From Phoronis australis (Eukaryota; Phoronida; Phoronidae), in NCBI GenBank assembly GCA_002633005.1, contig NMRA01000049.1, forward strand, positions 778,321 through 842,320: a DNA stretch of 64,000 bases. The letters are read 5' to 3'. Of the stretch, positions 12,148 through 22,600 are shown in pieces (position 1 is the stretch's first letter; each line of letters starts with the position of its first letter). The notes below the pieces were generated by a model that did no database searches, was not told the origin of the DNA, and was given only the letters and a program-made list of their open reading frames with translations. The translations under genes were made by a program, and so were the position numbers.

Positions 12148-13962
12148 GTCAAATTCTTCATATAAGGGGAATGTTTTACGTTTATGTCTTGCTGTACCAA
12201 ATAAGGATGTGCGTAGCTTTGTCGTGCTGGAAATGCTGACAAATTGACGAGTAGTTGACATTGAAATTTGAAACTAAAGGAAAAATGCTTTGACATTCAC
12301 AAAAATCGAACTCATTACGAACAAATAGCAAAAACACCGCTGGCGAACAGTTTTTTTTCAGTGATGGAGAAACACTTTGACCAATGCAATTTTGTCTGTT
12401 TTTCACATTCCATTCCGCTTTAAACAGAGAGTAAATTTCAAATCCATGTCCATTTAAATGTGATGAAAGTCTTTACATACTGTGCTTTGTGCACTGTTCT
12501 CCAAACCGCTTTTAGAAATTGTTTTTCAAATGTTCCATTTTTCCATGAGATGCTATCAGAAATGGGACTTTATGATTTTTACAAAAAATCGAAAAGTTTA
12601 TACAAAGGAAATGATTTAGAAAACTGTAACTGCGTTCTTGAGATTTCCTCGTGAACATTTATATCTTTAATACAATTTGACATCGTTGTTTTGCTATCAA
12701 TGTACCTTTTCAGAACACGCACTAATGGATTTGTCACCTTTACTTTACTCTGAAGAAAGTCTCGAGTTATTTCACATCAAAAGCCTTACGTATGATTACA
12801 GAAACTTTAGTCTTTCTTTTATCTTAAGTACTTTCACGCTTAGTGAAATGCAAAGCAGGATAAAAAGGGTAAAACATAAAATTGAAACTTTTCACCCTAC
12901 TAGTTGTGATGCAGCGTCTTGTGTCGTACACAGCTGAAGCAGTGCCTAGCTTTGCTTAGTGCCCATGTTCACCTGCTACCGCTGTCAGACCTTGACCGTT
13001 AGCACACATCTTCAAAACTCCTGCAGTACCTCCACGCAGCAACACAAGCGCTGGTCATTGAGGAGACCATGCTGATCAATACAGGAGCGTATTGGTCCCT
13101 TGGAAGAGCGGAGGTGGTATGACGCAGCGGCGGAAGCATTTTCACTCGAACACTTGGCGTGTTAACACTTGTGTGGGATATTGCCTATTTCCAAAAAAAT
13201 GTTGTAAGAGAAAAAACATTTATGCCTTGGGTAATCGCTATACTTTTCGAGAAAAAGATATCGAAGAAAGTTTATGGAAAATCTGAACGCTGTATGCTGT
13301 GGGTCTAGACACTTACCGTCCCAATATTAATTTGATCCAACGATTTCCTAACACCGCTTTGAGCTGGTGATGTAGTAACATTGGTCAGTGGATAACTGTT
13401 TATTTTGTCTTGTGAAATTGAACAAAAAGTATTAAAATTGCTACCCGTAAATCGATAACATTATATGCAGGCAGGTTAACTCTTCTAATAACAGGAAATA
13501 CACGTATGGAAAGGTTGATTAGTGACAGATATCAAAATTACAGGAGGCAATTTCTATGGTATAACAACATAATACGATCTAGTTAGAAAAACACAGACAA
13601 CCCACATAAAAACACAGAAAGCCTATTAAGTCATTAAACTTTGAGTTTGCTAGTGTGAACCAATGTGGATACTAAATTTATTAAAAAAATATTCAGATCT
13701 AAGTTAAGTGAATACGAATCATAAAGCAAAAATGAAGCACGTTGATTATTAGGTAAGCTGAAAGAAAAAAAAATATTAACACTATTCAAGGAGCCACGTT
13801 TGCAAACATTTGATACGTTTAGAAAATAGTGTTGAAACTTTTGCGAATTAAGGGGTCGTAATTGATTAAAAACTGTTTCTTTGTTTCTGGTAATAGTTGT
13901 TTTACCAGTAGATGGCGTGGATGTATGACGTTCAGATTATAGGTATCTTTTTGACAGCAAGT
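12148..13962. other. No recognised gene
   Basis: Short plus-strand open frames at 12460-12654 and 12677-12937 lack recognisable domains. There is no evident tandem repeat or RNA gene. Confidence 0.4.
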
Positions 13963-15053
13963 TTAAGCGATTGAAAACTTCCATTCATGGACTAAATCAA
14001 GATCAGTTTGCAGACGGACAGATTGTCCAGTCTTGTCTTTGGGGTATGAATAAAAGATGCAAGCATCGCCCTCAAACAAATAACATTTACAGAGAAGTAA
14101 GTCAGATGTATCATTAATGAAATTGAGAAATACAAGTGGGCCCAGAACACTACATTGAGTCATCACGGCGTTTATAAAACCTTGAGGGTTTTACTTGACA
14201 ACACACCGTCTACTCTGACCCTAAATTAGGGACAGAAAAGATGAGATCTGATCAATCTGAGCAAAGAGCCGCTAATTCCAAACATAGTTTAATTCAATTA
14301 ATATTAAGTTAATATGGGGTACAACGTCAAATGATGAAACTAAAAGACGGACCTGACATTGTTGCTTTTCAGAAACTCAGAGTGAATATTGTGGATAATT
14401 TTAATTAATTAAGAAACACTGTTTTTCCCAGACAGAAAACACAACTGCAAAGTATGCAATAGTTTGTTTTCCTGCATGTGATTGTATACAGATGAGAAAA
14501 CAATTTTAGTACAACGATTAACCTAACCCTCTCAAAAAGACGTAGATAGCGCATGATGGTCTGAGTAAGCAATAGGGTAAGGGACTTGCATAGAAGCTAT
14601 GAGTGTTGCATAGTTAGCAATTCACAGATCAATCCACGATTTGGACAGACCAGAAATGATTGATTAGCTGCAGATACTGATTAGGCAAGAGGACATCAAA
14701 CAATTCAAGACCGGCTTGATTGTCAATATCATCAACTTATTAGACTTTCTTGCGTGCATTAAAATCACCATGGATTAAATCTGGGATATCAGATCCTTCA
14801 GAGAAGAGACATATTTCCTTCTTCCAACGGGGGTTTGAGGAGACCGGTAAAAAACTCCATAACACAATTTGTTATTTCTGACAAAGATCTCCATCCTGCA
14901 GTTTGAGAGTAGTGGATGAATGGTGTTCGTGAACGATGTCATTCTTAGCAACGGTATGAACATATACATTGAGACCCCTTCCCAGGTTAATGTGATAGGC
15001 AATCGTTTGCCCTGAAATTCAGACATCATATTTTTCAGATCGTCGGGCGTCAA
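13963..15053 (-). pseudogene. Non-LTR (LINE-type) retrotransposon remnant: endonuclease tail and reverse-transcriptase fragment
   Basis: On the minus strand, 15053-14775 contains KLCYGVFYRSP followed by a helix, as in the late part of an apurinic-type endonuclease domain of LINEs. Further on, 14166-13963 reads QCSVLGPLVFLNFINDTSD then CYLFEGDACIFYS. This corresponds to the QGSVLGPLLF...INDL and F/YADD catalytic block of LINE reverse transcriptases, with the aspartate pair degraded (FEGDA). About 600 bp between them has no long frame. The order endonuclease then RT on one strand fits a single decayed insertion of a Jockey/CR1-like element. Confidence 0.65.
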
Positions 15054-16602
15054 ATTGCCGGACTTACATATAGTCCCAATTCAATAAATGCCGTTGACTA
15101 CAGTTTGTTTTAAAATTTCAAACCTGGAAAAGTTGTTTACTCTGGTGCTGTTGATATTTGAGAGTCAGCTGTGTTTTGCTGGGTTTGGATTACACTCAGT
15201 GTCACCACAGCATGAGAGATTTGAAGTATAATACATATTAGAGGCCCTAAAACAGTTGATGGCCTGCCAGAATAGATAATGAAGGTCATATTAACTGATG
15301 ACAACTCTTCTAAAGCTCTGTTATTCCCAGTCACCGTGACACATACGCGGCGATGCAGTACGCCATACATGTATCACCTATGGCAATTCTCAAAGAGCCA
15401 GATAATAATTACAAAAAAATGCTGCGATGAAATCGATAACCCATCTAAACATAAACATTTCAGGCAACAATAAAGCGTTGGCAAGGAATATTATGAGATC
15501 AAGTTTTGAGAGTAGAAGGTTCAATTCGAAATTCGTTTTTATCCAGGTACACAAGCGAACTGCAGGTTTAAAGAGATTCCGTGAAATACCCTAATGTCCA
15601 CTAACCAAGGAGTCACCGGAAATATAATGTAGTGGTGCTTGTAACGTTTCCTTACTATAACGTGAATTTACAATGGAAATATGGCGTACGGCATACCAAA
15701 AATCACAGCATCAAAGATCAGATACCTCTTACGTACGAAAAACAGGGTTCGAAACGGCAAAAATTCAAACTCAATTTTTGTATTCTGGCTAATTGTACAT
15801 TCTGTGGCTATTCCAAAACAATGGAATATCAATTTAGACAAGAAAATTACAAGCACCTGTTTTTGATAAAAGAACCAGCACTACTACGCGAGTTCATGGC
15901 TTCTAGTCGGACTTACGCACTCGAGGTAAAGAACTCGAGGAAACAACATTACATCGCTGGCTCTACGGGAACTTGACAATGAAGTGCACAGTGAATGGCG
16001 AAAACAATGCTTCTTAATAAGTTATCCAATCACTATGGGAATATTGCGAGGTTTTTTGAACTCAACCTTTATTCCTCTGAACTCGGCTACGCTGGGCAGT
16101 GGATGCTGGGGTGATGTTTTATAGTAATGATTAATTGTGATTTAAATGCTGTTAAGGTTTCAATTGAAATAATTTAAATACTTGATTATATTCTGTATTG
16201 TGGGCTAACTGATAATATCAGTGTGATCCTGATGTGGTCTTTGGGAAAGCGTAATCTATCTTGCAAGTTGTAGGATTTTTTTTTTTGGCAATTTGCAATG
16301 TTATCCAACAGAGCTCTGCTCAGACTTAACTATAGGTCACGAGATGTAATCAACATACGGCGTGGAGGAAAACGCATTAAATTCGGACTTAAAATATATG
16401 TTTGAGGTAATAATTTGTCACAGGAGCAACTGAAACACGATGAGAATGACATAAGTGACAAACACAATGTCTGGCATAATGCGTGAAAAGATCGTTAAAA
16501 CAGTGTAATGCATGCAGATTGTCCACTTTATCGTGAAATCTTCTGTACTCCTTAGGATGTCATGTGTTGAATCTATGAGCTGTATCGTTAAATACGTATT
16601 TA
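15054..16602. other. Upstream region of the NRPS locus; unassigned
   Basis: A 114-codon plus-strand frame at 15632-15976 contains a good donor (GAG/GTAAAG at 15926), but its translation has no recognised family. Its phase does not join the NRPS frame through the acceptor before 16609. No missing N-terminal part of a condensation domain is visible here. Confidence 0.35.
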
Positions 16603-16610
16603 TTGCAGGT

Positions 16611-19600
16611 ATGGCTAGCGATGATGCTAAGGTGTCTGGTCACGAGAACACTTACCATGGTGAAGTATTCGAAATCAGCCGAGAAGATTGTTCTGTGATA
16701 GCCGACATTGTGTCACTTTTTGGCTACAGCACAGTAGAAGCATTGGTATGTATTGCATATGCAGTACTCGTCCGCTACGAAGGTGCAGACAAACCTCCTT
16801 CTATTTCATTGGCATTTGGCTCTCCTGGACAAGATAAGCATGAAACTGACAAATCTTCTAGGTGGGATAAAGAGGCAACAATCGATGAGGAATATTCAAC
16901 AGCTCTTTTTCCATGTGATGTCAATGGCTCTATTTCAGACATGCTTTTGTCCCAGCGTCTCACGTTTGACAAATGGCCTGAAGCGCAGTCGAAGTTCAAC
17001 CGCAGCAGCCCCAGCGCATACATGGCTTTTGACTTTCCACGCGACTTCAACCGACGCAGTCAATCCAACCAGTATGACGTTAAGCTCAATTTGACCCACC
17101 AGTTCACCGGAGGCTACTCCTGTTCTATGCGACAAAGCACAAAATGCTGCGGTGATCAGGTAGCGAGATTTCGAAACCATTTTCTGACACTGCTTTCGCA
17201 AGTCCACTGTTCTGAAAATATTAACCTACTCAGCACACCAATTCAAACTCTAGAAGAGAAGCGATTGATGGCTAAGTATAACGCAACTGACAAGTTTTAC
17301 GAAAATAGTACATCACCTATGCACGAGCTTTTCGAAGAACAAGCTAGGCATCGTCCTGACGACGTCGCTATTTTTTGCGCTGAACAAAGTCTGACTTACA
17401 AACAACTGGATGAACAATCGACCAGGCTTAGTCATAAAATACTATGCGCCATGGGTAATGCGTTTTCAAGTCGTTTAGTTGGTATAAGCGTTGATGCATC
17501 AATAAATATGGTGATAGGTTTGTACGCCATCATGAAAGCTGGTTTTGCCTACGTACCGCTTGATCCAAGCTACCCCGAGAAACGACTAAGTTACATGATT
17601 GAAAACTCCGAAGTCAGTCTTGTACTTGCCAACCGATCAATGGTTGATTTACTCAGGAATTGTTGCCAGACGGTGCTTTGTCTTGAGGACGTTTTGGTAG
17701 AATCTGCCGAGGAAAGGGTATTCGAAAAACAAATTGTCAACCCCGATTACTTGGCTTACGTAATATACACGTCTGGATCCACTGGGAAGCCAAAAGGTGT
17801 GATGGTGAGTCACCGAAATGCAGTCAACACTCTTCTTGACATCAACGACAGGTACTCGGTGACAGAAAGGGACAAAATACTTTTGGTTGCGTCACTCAGC
17901 TTTGATCTATCAGTTTATGACATATTTGGCATCCTTGCTGCAGGGGGCACACTAGTCATTCCTGTTCCGGAAGTTCGCGGGGTCCCAGACCCCAAATGCT
18001 GGTTTGAAACCATGAGGAAGCACAATGTAACAATCTGGAACTCCGCACCGGCTGTTCTAAGTGTCTTAGTGGAATTTATTCTTTCTGAAGACGATTCGCT
18101 GCCTTTTTCCTTGCGGCTATGCATTCTAAGCGGCGACAGAATACCGCTGAAGCTCCCCACCCAGTTGCAGGATATGGTTCCGGGAATTCAAGTCGTGAGC
18201 CAGGGAGGTGCAACCGAGGGATCAATATGGTCTATTCATTATCCGATACAAACCGTCGACGATGACTGGACGACCATACCGTATGGCATGCCACTTTCCA
18301 ATCAAAAATATTACGTTTTAGACGAATCTCTAAATCCAGTACCTACTTTAGTTAAAGGGGAATTGTTCATAGGTGGAAGAGGTGTAACCATGGGATACAT
18401 AAACAATCCTAAAATTACAGAAGACCAATACTTACCCAGTCCTTTTGTTAAAGGAGAGCGAATCTATAAAACTGGTGATCTAGGCAGATTGCATTCTACA
18501 GGTTACATTGAATTCTGCGGAAGAATTGACAACCAAGTTAAAATACGTGGTTTTCGTGTTGAGCTGTCGGAAATAGAATGGACTTTGATTAACCAAGAAG
18601 GTGTTGCTGACGTATTAGTCCTGAAAGTCCAGGAAAGGCTCGTTGCTTACATCATCTGTGACCAAAATGTTCGTCTTGTCGAAGCCGATCTGCGACAGAA
18701 AATTGCTCTTTATCTTCCGCCATACATGGTCCCTGCGTTTTTTGTATTTATGCATTCTTTTCCTGTAACTGCCAATGGGAAAGTGGATCGGCAGGCGTTG
18801 TCTGAGATAAACTTTAGGCAAAGGAAAGACGAGGACACGGACCCTTCTTTGCCTGAAAAACACAAATTAGTAACCACACCATCCTTTACAGAGAAGGAAT
18901 ACCTTATAGTTCAAGCATGGAGCGAGGCGTTTAATGTAGCTTTAGATGAACTTTCGCCTTCATCATCTTTCTTTGAGGTTGGAGGGGATTCCATCTCTGC
19001 TATGACTGTTGTCTCTGCAGTGCGAAAAAAAGGTTTTCGGATATCTGTGCAGCAGGTTTTGGGTCACCCTAGGCTTTGTCATCTTGCCATGATAGCAAAA
19101 CCAATTGGGAGTGTTCAAAAGAGCAGGGTCGAGGCGGATGAACATTTAACACCTGTTGTTCAACTTACTCCAGCACAAACTTGGTTTTTTAGACAAGAGT
19201 TCAAAAACCCACATTTCTGGAATCAGTCGTTCCTTGTTCAACCAAAGAAAGAAATTAAAGCTTGTCAGCTGAAGGCAGCCTTAAATCGTCTGACTGCTCA
19301 GCACGAGATGTTAAGATGTAGTTACTCTCAAACATCAGATGGTGGCTGGGTACAAAAAATTAACCATATAAAAACTCCGTTTTTTAAAACCAAAACACTA
19401 GAGAACTTCGATGTGCTGAAAGACGAGTTGGATAACTTAAAATCTTCTTTAAACATACACAAAGGCCCACTATTGGCAGTTGGACTGTTTAGTGTTGGCA
19501 ACGTGCAGAAAATTTATGTAACCGTTCACCATCTAGTTGTTGACCTTGTTTCATGGCGTATTATCTTCGAAGATCTTGAAAGAATGTATGAAGGACAAGA

Positions 19601-22600
19601 GACTGAAATGCCGAGCATGTCATTTCAAAAATGGTCATCCCGATTACGGCAAATAACCTTGCCCTTAACGCGTGATGACTGGCCAAAAGACACTGAAGCC
19701 TCACCACTGCCTGTAGATGTGGGAAGTAATCTAATCCCTACGTCTAGCTCTAGAAAGTCAATTGTTACAGAGCTTGATCGCAAAGTAACCGCTGCTTTGG
19801 TGTCATCTGCAAATACTTCTTTCAAAACTAACACCAATGACTTTTTGATCGCATCTCTAATTCTAGCATACAACGAGTCATTTGGGTTGGAGAGTCTTCA
19901 AATTGACGTTGAGGCACATGGTCGAGAGCCATGGGATGACTCCGATGACATTTCAAGGACTGTTGGCTGGTTCATGACAATGTTTCCACTGACGCTGGAA
20001 ATATGTCAGGGGCCATCATATGAGAAAACTATGGAAAATACGCTAAAATTAGTAAAAGAAAAGATTAGAAATATTCCGAAGCGCGGGACGCCATTTTGGC
20101 TTTTGAAATTTTTGAATAATTCAGACGAAACGGAAGTTCAAAAGTCAGACGTACTATTTAATTACTATGGTCGATTCAATCAAATTGAAACTAAAAGTAC
20201 CCTATGGAAATTAGACGATGATTATCCGTGTGGTGATGACGAGTTTAGCTCAGATGAAAAACTGACACACAAGGTTGTCGTTGAATGCAGCCTCAAAGAT
20301 GAAAAACTCCACATGAAGATGTTTTACTGCACTGATATCCATAAACAAAAGACCATTGAGTCGTGGATGGAGAAGTGGAAAGAAAACTTAACCAATCTGG
20401 TATCATACTGTGCAATGGATGACGTCTTTGGCTACACACCATCAGACTTTCCGTTGCTAAAGTTTTCACAGTACCATTTAGATGAGCTGTTGTCTACACG
20501 ACTTCCACAATTAGACATTGCAACCGAACAATTATCCGACATGTATCCGTGTACCGCTGCGCAAGAAGGTTTTCTGTTTAGACTTTTGCAAGATTCATCC
20601 GACTACGTAGTGCACAGGTCATGTATTATCAACGGCTCAGTTGATCAGGGCAAACTGCAAACCTGCGTTTGTAAAATAATTTTAAGACACGACATCCTAC
20701 GAACGCGGTTTATTGCTGACAGATTAAATGGCTGCATGCAGATAGTACTGAAAACATTTGAGCCCCAGTGGACGATTGAAGACTGGTCTGACCTTAAAAA
20801 AAGCGAATGTTCTCAAAGAGAGATTGAATATCTACGGAATGATCGACACTCGGGGTTCAATTTCACAGAGCCAATGCTAAGGTTTGCACTTTTCAGAACA
20901 TGCAAAGAGACATCCCGTTTCATTATAACTTCCCATCACAGTATAGTGGACGCACACACGTGTTCACTGGTTCTTCAGGAAATAATTATGGCGTATAATG
21001 GCGCAGTGCTTCCGGACGCACCGGTATTTAAGGAATACGTCAAAGAATTGATAGACTATAAAACGAGCAGTTACAAAGCAAAGGGCTTTTGGAGAGAAGA
21101 ACTCAACCAGCTACCTGATCGTGGAAACCTTCGTTTCTTGCCCCCAGAGGTTCCCCAAATCGGTTACGATGTTATTCACCACTCAGCTTTGAACGGAAAG
21201 GTGGGTGAAATTCAGAAGTATGCAGAGCGACATGGGATTTTAGTTGCTGCCATGATCTGTGCATCTTGGGCTTACGTAATCAACAAATATTCGTGCGACC
21301 CAAATGACGTCATTTTTGGTTTTGTTGTGTCTGGTCGTGGGACCTCGCATATTGAAAACGTTAACAGGTTAGTTGGAGTAACTACAAATACTTTGCCCTT
21401 CAGAGTAAAGATTCATGACCATCCCGTGGTGGAGTGGCTAGAGTACATACAGAAACAGATGATGGCTATTATTGAACATGAAAAATCATCACTAACAGAC
21501 ATTCAACAGTGGTGTGCATTGAATGCAGATGACGCACTGTTTGATACACTTGTCTCGTATAATGTGATGAACAGGGATACGGAGGTTTCTCTAAAATCTC
21601 ATGGCATTGAGGTCTGCAATATCTATGACCATGAATTTACAGAGTATCCTCTGACATTAGAAATTCTTCACACAACTAATGCTATCGAAATTAAAGCTAT
21701 TTATAACAAAAATATTATCGACGTGGCAGCAGTTGTCCAAACCCTTAATCAGCTAGAAAGAGTCATGTGGTGGATAGCAACTACGTCAGAGGAAACACTG
21801 ATAAGCGAATTTGACATTGTGAGCCCTGAGGAGCATCTCGTGTTAGAAAATTTGAATCCGATAGATAACTATAAAGCCCAACTCGGGCATTTCACAGGCG
21901 TGCAACACCTGTTTGAAATAATGGTCGAACTTAATCCAAAAGAGAAAAAGGCATTAATAATGGACGATGAGTCATTAACCTATAGAGAACTCAACTCAGC
22001 AGCTAATGCTATAGCTATTCGTCTCCGATCTCTTGGCCTTTCACGTGGTGAGAAGGTTGGACTTCTCATTGATCGAGGGATACCCATGGTTGTCGGAATG
22101 CTGAGTATCTGGAAGGCTGGAGGCGCCTTTGTTCCTATAGATGCTGCACAGCCATTGGATCGTGTGTTGTTTATATTAGAGGACTGTGGATGTCGATTTG
22201 TCTTTAACTCCAGTTCCATTGACGCAAAATCGCTACCGCAAAAGCACACTTACATTTGTTTAGATAATCACTGTCTTGCTTCGTTCAAAAACGAAAATGT
22301 GAGTAATCTTGAATGTGTACATGACGCACGAGACCTTGCGTACATGATTTACACCTCGGATACAACTGGGCGACCAAAAGGTGCCATGGTTGAACATGGT
22401 GGGCTAATCAATTCATTAATGTATAAGCCTGGAGGGGTTCTCGAAGTGACTCCTCAAACAAATGTGATGCAGTACTTTGCCGTCGGATACGATGGTGCTG
22501 TCTTGGAGGTGTGGACAACGCTTTGCCATGGTGGATGTCTTTTCATTCCTTCCGGTGATTTCACAAAAACGATGAAGACAGTCGACGCTGTTGGAAGTAC

